A DNA stretch of 64,000 nucleotides. Origin: Laburnicola sp. R22_1. Taxonomy: Eukaryota > Ascomycota > Dothideomycetes > Pleosporales > Didymosphaeriaceae. Position 1 is the stretch's first letter; every line of letters begins with the position of its first letter. Shown here one piece after another: positions 1 through 12,593 of the stretch. The stretch lies in NCBI GenBank assembly GCA_014281115.1, contig JACONQ010000001.1:868001-932000 (forward strand), written 5' to 3'. Below the pieces are notes generated by a model. That model did not search any database, was not told the origin of the DNA, and worked only from the letters and a program-made list of their open reading frames with translations. Position numbers and translations under genes: made by a program.

Positions 1-245
1 GGCCGACGCATTCTACTCCCTGACTCTCTGCTCTCCCACACAATTCTCTGTGACTCGACTGCTCGTCGACATAGCCGCGTGCGACCTCTTCCGTCGTTCC
101 CGCCGACGCTATTGGCCAGGAGGCCTGTCTGCCCGCAACCTTGCCCGTCATCGCTCGCGACGCTGGAGCGACCCGCGTGGACCTCTACGCCCAATGCTTG
201 CCTACCACCGCTGGTAGCCATTGATTGCCTCTCACGCCTGATCGA
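1..245. other. 5' flank of the transcription factor gene
   Basis: No coding feature is visible. The stretch is pyrimidine-rich and GC-balanced and ends at the first in-frame ATG of the regulator at 246. It probably holds its 5' untranslated region and core promoter, but no TATA box or other defined element could be recognised. Confidence 0.4.
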
Positions 246-2052
246 ATGATCTCGACTCTTAACTTCGGGCAACCGCTGCCCGCAGCGCATGCTCGCCTGA
301 GCACTAGCTCCTCTCCCCAGCCCTCCATGTCGTCCAGCAGCGACTCTCCGGCCGACACGCCCACCTTCGGCCTGAGTGGTGCTTCCAACTCATACTCTCT
401 ATCGGAAGAGCGGATGGGCTCGCGAAGTGGCTCGGATGACATCGTACCAAAGATCGAGGAGAGCGAGCTTCAGCTGTCGGACGTGAAGCCCGAGCCCGTC
501 TCCGACGACACGCCAATCTCGCCTACTGAACCCGTACGACTCAGACGCGCCCGCGGACGACCGCGCATACACCCTCCTCGCTCTCCTACCACGTTGTCGA
601 AGCAAGCGAAAGCACGATCAAAAACAGGCTGCACAACATGTCGAAAGCGAAAGAAGAAGTGTGACGAAACGAAGCCATTTTGTAAACGTCCCGTGGACAA
701 AACCTTGAAGTTGGTAAGCTGATGCAGGGCAGGTCTTTCGTGTCAAAAGAACAATATCCACTGCGAAGGCTACAAGCCTGTCGAAATATGGAAGAGCGGC
801 AAGGAAAAGCTCGCCGAAGGTCAGAATTGCCCATCCCGTGACGTGGTTTAGGCTTACCGGTGATATAGCGCGGCGAATGAGCGTTGAATTAAAGTTCGAC
901 CTTCCGCCCCTCATGGGAGGAGTGGAAACCGACGTTGACCGTACGCTACTACAGCACTTCGTTAGCAGAGCTAGTGCCGTTCTGAGTCTACATGGCGACC
1001 AATCTACGAACCCATTTACAAGGATACTTTTACCAATGGCACTCCAGCATGAGGGCTTGATGCACTCGGTGCTGTGCCTCTCGGCATCACATCTCTGTTC
1101 TCTTAGTCCCTCCAAGGAATACGTGGACAGACAAGTGTTCCATCGAGGCAAAGCATTGCACTTACTGAATCAAGATCTACAACGTCAGCAGGCTGGCGAG
1201 GGCGGCACGATGGTCTACGAAGATTCCAATGTCGCCCAGATATTACTCCATCTCCTGCACGCCATCTGCGACGGCAACACCTCTGGAGAATACCGAATGC
1301 ACATGATCGCGGCAAAACAAATTACCATGAACCAAAAGCTTCAGAACCCGGAATTCCAAACTCTCTTCGACGAATTCTTCTACTATCATTGGATAGCTAG
1401 TGAAGTTACATCGCTCGATGGCACCGAAGTACCCATGATGGAGAACTTCAGTCTCCCCTTCGAAATCAACCCCGAGACTGCTGGCCTCATCGGCGTGTCG
1501 GACGGCTTGTTCGGCTTCATCTCGAAAATCAGTAACCTTCGCCGAAAGCTTCGCTCGCGGCTTGATAACAATATCGAGCCCACTATGGATTATGAAGCAT
1601 TGATTACGGCTCACGCTATCGATACGGGTATACGTAATTGGGTATGCCCCCAAGCACAAGGAACCCCGCGTTACACGTTGTCCATGCTGTACCGACAAGC
1701 TACCTGGGTCTATCTATACCGAACGACCAAGAAGTCCAAACCGGATCCACACATAAGGTCGGCTGTCGACGATGGCATCAAGTACATCAACGAGCTGCCC
1801 GCCGAAGGCTGGATCCAGAGCAATGTGCTACTGCCGCTTTTCTTGATAGGGTGTGCCGCTTTTGAAGAGGATCAACGGGTCGAGATCAACAGAGCTTTCA
1901 ATGGGCTTATGGCAGCTACGAGCTTGGGTAATATCATCTCCGCAAAAGAAATTGTAGACAGGATATGGCACCTCATGGACACGGATGATCCAGATTCCTG
2001 GGATTGGGAGAAAATCATCCACCAGAAGGGATGGGATTTTCTCGCAACCTAG
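246..2052 (+). CDS. Zn2Cys6 transcription factor with AT-hook (568 aa)
   Basis: Proposed CDS join(246..681,733..819,869..2052). The protein is a fungal DNA-binding regulator. Residues 1-97 are Ser/Pro-rich; an AT-hook core (RARGRPR) lies near residues 100-108; the binuclear zinc cluster at about 129-156 reads CX2CX6CX6CX2CX6C, followed by NIHCEGY. The first intron was placed with donor GTAAAC at 682 because this gives the canonical CX2C spacing for cysteines 4 and 5; a donor six bases later also keeps frame but gives CX4C. The part after residue ~180 (LLPMALQHEGLMHSVLCLSA) resembles the Fungal_trans_2 middle homology region. The start is the first ATG in frame; the frame is open upstream but only with non-ATG codons. 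Its target genes cannot be read from the sequence; the ABC transporter 3.9 kb downstream is only a positional candidate. Confidence 0.88.
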
Positions 2053-5000
2053 ACCTCACCCCAAGCATATCAACGAGGAAGTACGTTCACACGATTGTTT
2101 CGAAAACGGAGTTTACAGGACTGGGACATCTGGGCGGCTGGGAATCGAGCATGGGATGGGGATTTGGGATATCATTTGGGCGGGGGTTATCTTGAATGGG
2201 GACACGGACTGGCGTACTCTCTATGCCACCCCTCGGAGGCGTTACGCTTTGCTTTATTCGCTGGTGCACACACTTGTGAGGCAGGCAGGCTACGGTTTTA
2301 ATTTCATCAGGCATGGGTGGTCTTTTTTTTCTGCAAAACTTTTGTCTTTTGTTTGCTCGTTCTAGCCTTGTATTTTTCTCATTACGCGACAGCAGTTTGT
2401 TTCCCTTTCTCGTGTACTGGCTTTTCTCGTCTGCGGTTACTGCTTTTATCACGAATTTCGCTTCACATGAAGGCCTTTTTACGCGGGGCGGGTGGCCATC
2501 GTCCCGTTAGAGGGATCGTATCTATCCCGATGCCCACCAGGGCGGGCAGTGTCAGTGTGCATGCTCATTTCCAAACTGTGTCATCATCATCACCATGCTG
2601 CTTGCTTCGGCGCAGCCAGCTCAACTTGGCTAGCTGTACGCTCAGCTCGTAGCCAGTACCACGCGAATACCGAGGATTGCCTATGCGATCACAGACCCAA
2701 CGAACCTTGAACAAACAGCCCCCTCGCACCATGTCTACTGCTGATTCCTTCTCCAAACGTCGTCCCCCTCATCAGCGACCACGCGCCTCCCTGCGCAGAC
2801 TCTTCGCCCCTTGTACCCAGCCAGACGTGCTAGACTCCCTAGCTGCCACTGGTTTCCTTTCCCCCCCGCCATTGACCCCGCAATCCAGCCGGAGCATCCC
2901 GGGTAGGCAACTTTGCGCGACAGAACTGACTCGTGGGCACGAGCTAGCGCTATTTTTTTTTTCGGGCGCGGGGTTTTCGTTCATGCGCCTCGCGTCGAGC
3001 TCGCTCGCGCGGAATAAATACTCGATGCGTTTGCGCGTGCGTGCATGTAGCCGGGCTGAGAGGGAGGTAGGTAGGTAGGTGCGGCGTACCTTAATCAATG
3101 ATGAGGGGGAGGTTTTTTTTTTTTTTTCGTTATACATGTGCATACAGGCGAGCGAGCGGATTGGGGGGGGGGAGGGGCGGAGGGGCGTGGGGGAGCGGAA
3201 TCGGCCATGGATGGGCGTTGGGGGGGAACGGATGCGGGTGCGTGCATGCGTGCGTGATGCATGCATGTATGCATGTATGTAAGTTTTTTTTCTTTCGCTT
3301 GCGGGTAAGTAAGAGTGGTTTCTTTAATTAAGGTTGTATTATCTGTGAGGCCTTTAACGAAAGGTAGAGTATAGTTAACATTGGTATTGTATTACCTATC
3401 CTAGGGTAACACATCGTACTTTGACTTTTGCCCTGTGGATCTTGGAAAGGCCCCACGGAGTATCGCACCACCTCCTCGTGTCGTTGATGCAAGTAGGTCC
3501 ACATAGTGGTGATCGTCGGCATGTGCGTATGGGCGCAAGCAAGTAAGCGCTTTTTCGGTGGTTCCGACGTATAAAAGGTAATTATAATTTGTGTACATAC
3601 GGACAGCGTACTGGGGGTGAGCTTCACATGCGTTGTGTCACAGGAACATGGTCTAGCATGGCCTGCCCGCTGTAGCGGCTTCCTAGTGCGCTTTTTATTT
3701 GGCTGTATTGCAGAAGTTTAGCAGGCATTTTGACGTGATGCTTGTCGGATATTGAACTGGAACCTCAGGGCTCAGATATTGGATTCCTAGGATAGGGAAG
3801 TAGTGGAGAGGGCCGAATGGGGCTAAGGGTACCCCCACGGCGAGACGCGCATTGTCCCGGAGGGCAGGTTCGGCGGCCCACGCGGATATACTTCTTGTTT
3901 CAGGTGCTGAGCCTCAGACTTGAGCTTTCTATCAAGGTATGTAGACGGCGATGACTCACCGCAACACGGACTTGCCGACGGCATATAGACGGCATTAATG
4001 AGGTTGCGCCATCTGGAATGTATGACGTGGGTTTCGGAGCATCTCGTCAGCGGTGGTGAGGCACTGTCGGGCGTTTGCGGCGTGGGATACAATACTTCCA
4101 TACGATGGAGTAAGCATCCTCGGAATAGGTTTCCGGATGATTGTGTTCATCTCACCAAGAGACACCGCTTTCGTCGGTATTCCCGGTGACCATTCCAGTC
4201 CCACGAGGCCATGCATGATGCTGCACTCCAGATTATCGTTCGATGATCGGTGTATGATCGGTGTATGCATGGTCGTGATCGGTGAGACGCCCTTGCAGAT
4301 GCCAGTCCATAGGCAGCACCTGGTCAAGCAGCTCCCACCAAGAATGTTCACCGATGAGCAAAACTTTGGCCAGCTAGGAGGCACGGTGTGCCTTACAGAG
4401 TGGGCGTCAGCCCTATGCGGCGGCGCTGTTGCAGGTCATTTGATGGGAGGAGGCGTCCTTGGCCATGCGGTATGGCGGTAATACTCGCAGCTGTTCACAA
4501 TCACTTGACCGCGCATACGAGCCGATAACCGTTTTTGACGCGCGAGGATCCCCGGTGGCTGCAAGCTTTGTGGTTGAGAACTTGAATTCGAGGAGGCAAA
4601 TTTTCGAGTCGATAGGTTGTCAGTTGTCGTGGCTGTTTTTGCTGGAGGTAAGAACGGACCGAATGGCAGCCACGTGAATAGGCGTCTTCCTTGTCCGGAC
4701 CTCAGTAGACAGTCTTGTCGTCAATGAATTCGAATGAAGTTGATCATGCTAACGGGCTCGCTTTCGCTTGGGTGGATGGAGAGCGTACATTGGATGGGTG
4801 TTTGAACCGAAGATTATGGCAGAATACACACGCGGGAGCATGGACATCCCAAGCATCGATGCGAATCCTTGCGAGATTGCCGAAACTTAGAGCGCATCGC
4901 GAGGGTGGGCCTCGGCTTCGCTTCGCTGGTCGAGAAGTAGGTTGAAATATAGTATTACAAGGCTTGGTGATGCTAGTTCGATCCTGTGTCACGAAGGGTA

Positions 5001-5966
5001 CAATTTGCGGCAGCGATCTTGGCGTCAGGATTTGTGCTCGCGTCGGAAGGCGGTCGCTTCGAAGTTCCGAACTGCGGCAGGTCTTTCGCAATTCGAACGG
5101 ATGGAACAATACGTTCCAGAATGCGTTCATTTTATTGATGGTTTGCGCAGGAAGTCTTGTCTCTCGCTTGGAAGTCGGGTCCCAAAAGCCAAAGCGAGAC
5201 GCTGTCTGGATGGCATTGTAGGTGCGCAGCTCTGTACGCAGAGCAGAGCCTTTGCTTCTTGTTGTTTGGAGACATCGGAGAAGCATGGAGATGCTCATTT
5301 CGGTGTCACAGACGATCGGTAACCAACGCGTTAGGATGAAACGGCGGCACGTGCAAAACGTCGTCGGGTCGGGCCTAGGGTGGTGGCGCCCGTTTCGGCT
5401 AGGGCTATGCTAAGGGAAAATTATACTCCTAAACCACAAGCCCATTAGGATAAAAGAATTGGTGTTTGGTTTGAACGAGAATCCTACAACTGCGTCTTAC
5501 GTAGCAAAGATTTACTGTGTTGACAGCCCTAAGTAAGGTATTGTTAGATCGCCGTCGGAAGCAGTTCGTAATGTAAAGACCCTGCCTACGGATATCACCC
5601 CTGTTATGGCCCACAAGAAGCTTTGAGATGCAAGCTTGCCATACTCAGTACCGTACTCACGGTCTGCAACCACAAAAATGAGCTGTTCATTTCACAACTG
5701 ATTCGGAGACATGCCGAAAAGATTTTCCAACCGAACGTCCACCCTGGACATGGAACTCCGCGAACATGCAAGCGAGCACGCCAACGACCAACGGCAGCGT
5801 TGCAACGGCATCGGTTGCTTAGCGAGGCCGGGGTATGCAGAAGGAATGCGTCGATTGCAGCTCGTGGAGTTCGAGGCCTCGAAGGATTCGCGATCTCAAA
5901 CTTCCCTGTTGAACATATTCGTCATGTCTCCTTCTTTAACCTCTCTTCGTATTGCTGGTGAGCGCG
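2053..5966. other. 3.9 kb intergenic region, no gene recognised
   Basis: No reading frame here shows a family motif or a plausible exon chain. The stretch 2940-3300 is low complexity: T runs, a G-rich run at 3160-3230 and a (TGCA/TGTA)n-like stretch at 3240-3280. The remainder is GC-balanced without obvious repeats. It may hold the 3' UTR of the regulator, the promoter of the ABC transporter and possibly non-coding RNA. Confidence 0.5.
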
Positions 5967-8900
5967 ATGATGGCCCAACCGATGGAGGACGAGAAGGCGC
6001 GCCCACAGAGTGCACCCTCTGAACTGCAGAATAGTGTCGGCAAAGCTGAAACCGAGGAGCTTGACCCAATACGGCCGATACGGACAAATGCCTCCGCGAC
6101 TTCACACTCCGAGACCGCGATATCGCTGCGCGAAGTCGACCCCGTGTCTGTTCGATTAGAGCATCTGTCGGTGTCGGTGGATGAGTCGCCAAGTTCGCTT
6201 TCAACATTCTTCAAACGGGGGGGAAAGAATCCACGGGCGCAGGATGGGAGTCATGTCAAGAAGATTCTGGACGACATCTCGGCGGAATGCGAGAGTGGGA
6301 CGCTCACAGCCATTATTGGAGGGAGTGGAAGTGGGAAGACTTCGTTGCTCAACCAAATGAGCGGGCGCATGAAAGGCAGTCGGCTTTCGGTCTCAGGACG
6401 GACTCTGTTCAACGGGAGCGAAGACGCGTCGCAAATCCAATCGGGCTTTGTCATACAGCAAGACATTTTACTGCCTACGTTGACGATTCGCGAGACTTTG
6501 ACATATGCAGCTCAACTTCGCCTGCCGTCGTCGATCAGTCAAGAAGAGAGGAAGAGGCTGGTGGAGGAAGTCATAATGGAGCTGAGCTTGAAGGAAGCCG
6601 CGGATACACGGATCGGGAACCACGAGCATCGTGGCTGCAGTGGCGGCGAGAAACGACGTGTTAGCATTGGTGTACAAGTAAGGACTAATTACAGGCTTGA
6701 GGAGTGGAAGTCTAATAAGGCGTATAGTTGCTCTCAAATCCGAGTCTACTTTGGCTGGATGAACCAACTACTGGACTGGATTCAACGAGCGCGTATCAGA
6801 TTGTGAAGACACTCCAGAATCTCGCGAGAAATGGAAGAACCATCATCGTTACGAGTGAGCAACGTTACGTGTTCGAATACTACTACAAAACTAATTGGCG
6901 CAGTACATCAACCCCGATCCGAGATCTGGAGCTTATTCGATAACATCATCCTTTTGACGAAAGGGAAGCCTGCATACGCTGGCAGCGCCAAAGATTGTCT
7001 ACCCTATTTTAAGTCTCTCGGGCATGAGTTGCCACCGTTCACAAATCCTGCCGAACATCTTATCGATGTTGTCAGTGTCGACAATAGAAGCGAAGAAGCC
7101 GAAAACGCCGCTCAAATCCGCGTTAATCGCATTACCGAAGCATGGAGAGAACACTCGTCGAAGACCGGATCCGAAAAGGAAACCAAAAGTCAGGATGACA
7201 CCGTTAAACATACACGGAATGGCTCTGGGACGAGAAATATTTCACTGATTCAGCAAATCCGTGTCCTGACCGCGCGAACCTGGATCGTTACTCTTCGCGA
7301 TCCCATGGGTATGTTTGGGAGTCTTGTGGAAGCCTTCGCAATGGCCGTCATCATTGGCTGGATATTCCTCCAAATAGACGGCTCGCTCTCAGGTATTCGA
7401 TCCCGCCAAGGCGCTTTGTATATTGCTTCCGCTATGCAAGGCTATCTTATCCTGCTATACGAAACGTACCGGCTTACAATCGATATTCGTGTCTTCGACG
7501 AAGAAGCACGACAGGGGGTGGTTGGTGTCCCAGCTTTTCTCATCTCTAGACGACTAGCTCGATTGTTCATTGAGGACATTCCCGTGCCACTGATCTTTTC
7601 CATCATCTTTTACTTTATGGCTGGGTTTAGGAAGGATGGAGAAGTGTTCCTCACTTTCTTCAGTGTCATACTGTTGGAGCAGTATATTGCTGTCTGCTTT
7701 GCGATGGTATGCGTCGCCGTCTCAAGAAACTTCGCTGGGGTAAGCAAACCACTTGATGACTACAGTCACTCTGCTAACTCGCAATAGGCAAGCTTAGTCG
7801 CAAACCTGGCATACACACTGCAATCCATGGCATGCGGTTATTTCGTCCAATCTAATACGATTCCAATCTACGTCCGTTGGACAAAGTGGACTGCATACGT
7901 CTTCTATGCTTTCGGCGCATTATGTGCCAACGAGTTCAGCGGACAATTCTACGACTGCCCTCTCGACGGTGGCCCTACAAACCCAGCATGCAAGGAATAC
8001 AGAGGCGATTTCATTCTCGACTCGCTCGGTTTTCCGGATAATTGGATCTGGCGTCCCGTCCTTGCGCTTCTGGGCTTCGGAATCGCATTCTACGTTGGAG
8101 CGTACTTTTTGCTCAAGTTTTGGAATGCTGACATTGCTATGGCGAGAGCTAGACCGTCGAGTTCGGATGCGTCGGCTGGCAAGGAGAAAATGGTCTCGCG
8201 CTCGGCAGATGAGGTACGGACGATAACTATTCGCCTTGACGGATATGGATTGGACTTGGAGAAGCGGTCTTTGAAGACCAAAACCACAAAGACGATACTC
8301 AATCCTCTTACCGCTGACTTCCAGCCTGGAACGATGAACGTCATTATGGGGCCATCGGGATCTGGGAAGACGACACTGCTCAATAGTATGGCGGGGAGGC
8401 TCCGAGACGACATGACGACGAGGTACAAGAAGTACGGCGACATGACTTTCAATGGGCTGGTGCCATCAGAAGACGTGGTACACGCCATATGTTCGTTTGT
8501 CACACAAGACGATGATGCCCTTCTCGCTTCGCTTACCGTCCGCGAAACCCTACGCTACGCTGCTGGCCTCCGGTTGCCGAAATGGATGACCAAGCAAGAG
8601 AAGCTGCGAAAGGCCGAAGACGTCCTCCTCAAGATGGGCCTGAAAGACTGCGCAGACAATCTTATCGGCAATGACCTCATCAAAGGAATTAGTGGTGGGG
8701 AGAAACGACGAGTCACAATCGCAGTCCAGATACTCACGGAGCCCCGCGTACTGCTACTAGATGAACCGCTATCCGGTCTAGATGCCTTCACAGCACTCTC
8801 CATCATGGACGTCCTACGTGGTCTTGCTAACGAAGGACGCACCCTAATTGTAACAATCCATCAACCACGCTCAGACCTCTTCGCCCACTTCGGCAACATT

Positions 8901-10159
8901 CTCCTGTTGGCACGCGGCGGACACCCCGTATATGCCGGCCCTGCTCGAGAGATGCTACCGCACTTTGCCGCGCAGGGGTACCATTGCCCCCGACACGTCA
9001 ACCCGGCGGATTTCTCCTCGGATCTGATCACTGTTGATCTCCAGCACGAGTCGCGCGAAGCCGCCAGCCGAGCTAAAGTGCGCAAACTGATTGCATCTTG
9101 GACACCTGAAATGTTCCCAGCCGCGCGAACGGGATCGATAACTACACCAGCGGAGCTTGGAAGTCTAGCAAGAGCTCCGGCGTCCTTCACATCCGCATTC
9201 CCAATCCTACTGCGCAGAGCAACGAAGAACTTCTTCCGGCAACCTGATCTTCTAGCCGCACGTATCGGACAAGTCCTCGGCCTAGCCATCGTGCTCGCTT
9301 TGTTCTTTGCACCCCTGAAGAACAACTACGAAGCCGTGCAGAACAGATTGGGATTCCTCGTTGAAATCGCGCCCTTGTATTTCGTCGGTATGCTCAATAA
9401 CATAGCTGTCTACCCCCTCGAGCGCGACGTCTTCTACCGCGACTACTCGGACCGCATCTATAGCGTGGAGTCCTTCTTCGCCACCTACACCATCCTAGAA
9501 ACCCCCTTCGAAGTCGTCTCTTGCATCCTCTTCGCCATCCTCACAGTCCTGGCGTGTGGTCTCCAGCGCGACGCACCGACCTTCTTCATCATTACTTTCA
9601 ACGCGTTCTGCATTGTAAGCTGCGGCGAGTCGCTTGGTATCGTGTTCAACACACTATTTATACACACTGGGTTCTCGGTTAATTGCATGAGTGTGTTTCT
9701 CAGCGTGGCGCAGATTATGGGTAAGTTCAACTGTCTCGGGTAATGATGAGCAAGTATGATAGCTAACGGCGTACAGGCGGCGTAATGTCCCTCAACATCC
9801 CCTCCTTCCTGCAAGCGTTCAACCACCTCTCGCCCGTCAAATGGGCCATGGGAAATATGGCACCGTACACGCTCCGCGGCATCGAATTCACCTGCTCCGA
9901 GTACCAGAAGATCAACGGCCGTTGTCCCATTACGGCTGGTGAGGAGGCAATGGCACTCTACAAGTTGGATAAAGACCCCGAGATGTACATCATGGCCTTG
10001 GGGATTTGCATGATTGTGTACAGGCTGGTGGCGTATCTGACACTGAAGATGGTGAAGGAAAGATGGATAGGGCGGGCGTGGAGGCGCGTTGGTGGAGGAC
10101 GCCTGAAGACGGCGGCGCCGCAGGTGAGTGGAGGGACGGAGGAGACGATGCTGAGATGA
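5967..10159 (+). CDS. full-length ABCG-family ABC transporter, Yol075c type (1329 aa)
   Basis: Proposed CDS join(5967..6677,6728..6854,6904..7739,7788..9720,9777..10159). It is an ATP-driven membrane exporter with two nucleotide-binding and two membrane domains in the order NBD-TMD-NBD-TMD. NBD1: Walker [10 protein letters not shown] (about residue 118), signature [10 protein letters not shown] (~224), Walker [13 protein letters not shown] (~244) and H-loop IHQPRSEIW, rebuilt across intron 2. NBD2: Walker [10 protein letters not shown] (~746), signature [10 protein letters not shown] (~859), Walker [12 protein letters not shown] (~881) and IHQPRSDLF. Both ATP sites look complete, unlike PDR-type pumps, whose first site is degenerate. 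Each NBD is followed by hydrophobic membrane segments. The double-WHITE layout resembles yeast Yol075c; substrate is unknown. All four introns are 48-56 nt with GT-AG ends. The start is the first of two adjacent ATGs ([10 protein letters not shown]). Confidence 0.9.
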
Positions 10160-10955
10160 GGTGAGGTGAGGTGGTGGTTGTTTACAAGATACCCATTCTT
10201 TTTTCTCTTTTGCTTTTGCTATACCTCAATGTATCAAACGTACGGAAGTTCACTTCCAGTTGAAACCGGCGGTGATGGGTCCTTTCGGAATCTTTCTCCA
10301 CAAACGATGGTAGGCTAATAAGAGGGTTCGTCGCCTGCACCATCTCGTGACGAGTGAGCTCATTCGGGTAATGCGCGTGATGGTCTGGTCATGCATGATT
10401 CGGCAAATGGGGAGCAGCGAATTCATCGCAACCACGTTTCGGCCTGCACTTGAGGCGGCATACTTGCAATGCCTTTGAATCTCTTTCTTTCGCACACACA
10501 TCTCTTCCTGCCACCCGGTCAACAATTGTTGTTGTAGCCCAGCCGCGACTACTTGTAAGTTGTGGCGTCATCATTCCGAGGTCGGCTCCCCGGCAGTAGC
10601 CCGTGTCCCTCGCGCGGGGAGCTCTCATGTCACACGCTCACCTGTCCGCCTCCCAACACACCCGACCAGCCTCAAAGGCCGGTCGAAGTCTCTGCCTCTA
10701 CCTTTGCTTCTTCCCGGTTTCTTCTTCTCGTACACGCACCCCGCGCTCCTGGCTGAGTCGCCGTTTCGACGCTCAAGGACCGACGGCTTCTTCTCTAGAG
10801 CTCTAGAGCTCAAGCTCCGACTCACCACCGCGACCTCGGGCACGACAACGAGCACGAGCACGACAGCGAGCACGAGCACGACAGCAAGCACGATAGCAAG
10901 CACGACCACGGCAACGAGCACGACCACGACAACGAGCACGACCACAACTGCCAAC
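10160..10955. other. intergenic region and Yippee 5' leader
   Basis: No gene is seen. A reading frame in phase with the Yippee protein is open from about 10560 but has no ATG before 10956, so this is treated as untranslated leader. The final ~120 bases hold a degenerate ACGAGCACGACC-type repeat, listed separately. Confidence 0.5.
10834..10950 (+). repeat. degenerate CACGAC/GAGCACGA short tandem repeat
   Basis: About 117 bases made of variants of ACGAGCACGACAGC and ACCACGACAACG with a basic trinucleotide rhythm. It ends six bases before the Yippee ATG. If translated in the downstream frame it would give a Thr/Ser run, but no ATG opens that frame, so it is probably part of the 5' leader. Confidence 0.75.
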
Positions 10956-11660
10956 ATGCCGCCCACGAACAACAACCCACCCGTACCCTTCCCCCTCTAC
11001 CTCCTTCCCAGCATCCCCTTCCGCCGCCGCCGCAGCTCCACACCCACCACCTCACCCACCTCGACCCCGTCGTCCTCCCCGCCCACCCAACCAACCTCCT
11101 ACCTCTCCTCCACCCCAACCTCCCACCTCCGCTGCTCCAAATGCCTCACAGACCTCATCCCCACCACCTCCATCGTATCCAAAGGCTTCACCGGCCGCCA
11201 CGGCCGCGCCTACCTCGTCGCCCCGCCACCACCCTCCGCCATCCACCATGCCCCAGGAAGCCCCCCACTCCGCGATCTCCTCCCCCCCGGCGACCTCCCC
11301 AATACCACGCTCCACACGCCCGTCCCCAGACAACTCGTCACAGGCGCGCATACCGTGTCGGACATCTCATGTCGCACGTGTCTCAGCGTGCTGGGCTGGA
11401 AGTACGTCGAAGCCGAAGAAGAAAGCCAGCGGTACAAAGTCGGGAAATTCATCCTCGAGACGAAGCGCGTGGTGCGCGGCACGGGGTGGGAAGTTTTCGA
11501 TGCGGAGGACGAAGAGCGTGGTGAGGGCGCGGTGGAGACACGCGGGGAGGACGACGTCGAGTTTGATAGTCAGGATGAGGACGAGTGTGAGGATTTGTTT
11601 GCCGGGGTTTGGAGTGCGCAGGTTGCGGTGAAGAGGAGGAGGAAGAAGAATAAGTTTTAG
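10956..11660 (+). CDS. Yippee-family zinc-binding protein (234 aa)
   Basis: A single-exon gene starting at the first ATG in the frame (MPPTNNNPPVPFPLY). The Yippee fold is carried by two zinc knuckles, CSKC at about residues 59-62 and CRTC at about 138-141, with the conserved stretch GWKYVEAEEESQRYKVGKF after the second. The knuckles are 75 residues apart, against about 52 in the family consensus; the extra ~23 residues form a Pro-rich loop (VAPPPPSAIHHAPGSPP). The N terminus is Pro/Ser/Thr-rich and the C terminus is acidic, then ends in a basic cluster (KRRRKKNKF) that could act in nuclear targeting. Yippee proteins are small conserved nuclear or spindle-associated proteins of poorly known biochemistry; some relatives act as substrate receptors of CTLH/GID ubiquitin ligases. 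Confidence 0.85.
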   Translation: MPPTNNNPPVPFPLYLLPSIPFRRRRSSTPTTSPTSTPSSSPPTQPTSYLSSTPTSHLRCSKCLTDLIPTTSIVSKGFTGRHGRAYLVAPPPPSAIHHAPGSPPLRDLLPPGDLPNTTLHTPVPRQLVTGAHTVSDISCRTCLSVLGWKYVEAEEESQRYKVGKFILETKRVVRGTGWEVFDAEDEERGEGAVETRGEDDVEFDSQDEDECEDLFAGVWSAQVAVKRRRKKNKF

Positions 11661-12593
11661 GTGGCATGTGGGGGGCGGGGGTTGATTGCGATGTTAGCAC
11701 TATTTAGGAGGTTTTTTCCCGTCGCATGCGAAATCGTTGGCAACTATGGAAGCGAATGTTGGGGAGTTTAAGCGAAACGATTATGGGTCCTCCACGAAAA
11801 CGGATCGGGGTGTTTGGCATCGAATGCTGCGAGCCCTTCAATTCCTACTCTGCCGACCCTTCACTCCATTAGACCGCATGGAAGACGAGCTGGATATTGA
11901 ACAGCTACCATACCCGCTCACCACAGCAGTATTCGCAGGAATACCTGTGTATAAGGCCAAATGGCTGGTTGGACTTTGAAGATTGGGCGCTGGCAACGCT
12001 TAGTGGTTTTGGCGTTTGGAATGGGCGGGTTGGGCTGGGAATTAGGCGCATTGGGTATACGATCCCCTGCTACGCCTCACATCATGATCGGACGAAGAAA
12101 TACCCCCCTCAGATACCCTTGCCCGGCCGATACTGGCAGATTGAAAGAAGGCGTAATGTTTTGCTCTTGTGGCGTTTATATACGTAATAGGACAGTTAAT
12201 ATGTTGCAATTCAACACGACTTGTGTACTAAATGAATGGATGAACGCTCTGATAATGATGGCTCCAACGTCGATCGGCGATTTCGACATCGACGCAGAAT
12301 GCTACAACGAGTACTGTGTTATCCCAGGATAGCCGATACGGAGGTCATGGAGGGCAGCTTCTGTTGTGGTGCCCGATTCAAGGTCGTTTAACACTGGATA
12401 GACACTTTTGATGCATGATAGTGGTGGGTGCGAGTATCCTAGACACATGGTGATACCCACGCACCTTCACGGCGTATGTGACGTATCATAAAATCCCACT
12501 TCTAATCTTTCTACATCTCTAATTCCCCCCTCTACCCACCCTCATCCCTCACCCCATCCCCTACAACCAAACCCCCATGCAACCCACCCCCTA
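11661..12593. other. intergenic region between convergent yippee and LTN1 genes
   Basis: Nothing supportable as a gene. Short open frames at 11737-11979 and 11961-12332 have no recognisable motif. The stretch 12490-12590 is C-rich on the + strand and lies just past the Listerin stop, so it is probably the 3' UTR of that gene. Confidence 0.45.

Noticed and set aside
4744..5298. 184-codon open frame on the minus strand
   Set aside because: No recognisable motif, irregular composition, no plausible partner exon; other frames of the same stretch are equally open.
5711..6022. Upstream coding exon for the ABC transporter
   Set aside because: A GTGAGC donor follows an ATG frame here, but no acceptor joins it to a conserved segment; the ATG at 5967 suffices.
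10560..10955. Upstream extension of the Yippee frame
   Set aside because: The frame is open but has no ATG before 10956, and the translated repeat would be a Thr/Ser run with no family match.
11737..12332. Small genes between yippee and LTN1
   Set aside because: Overlapping 60-120 codon frames without motifs or consistent splice sites.
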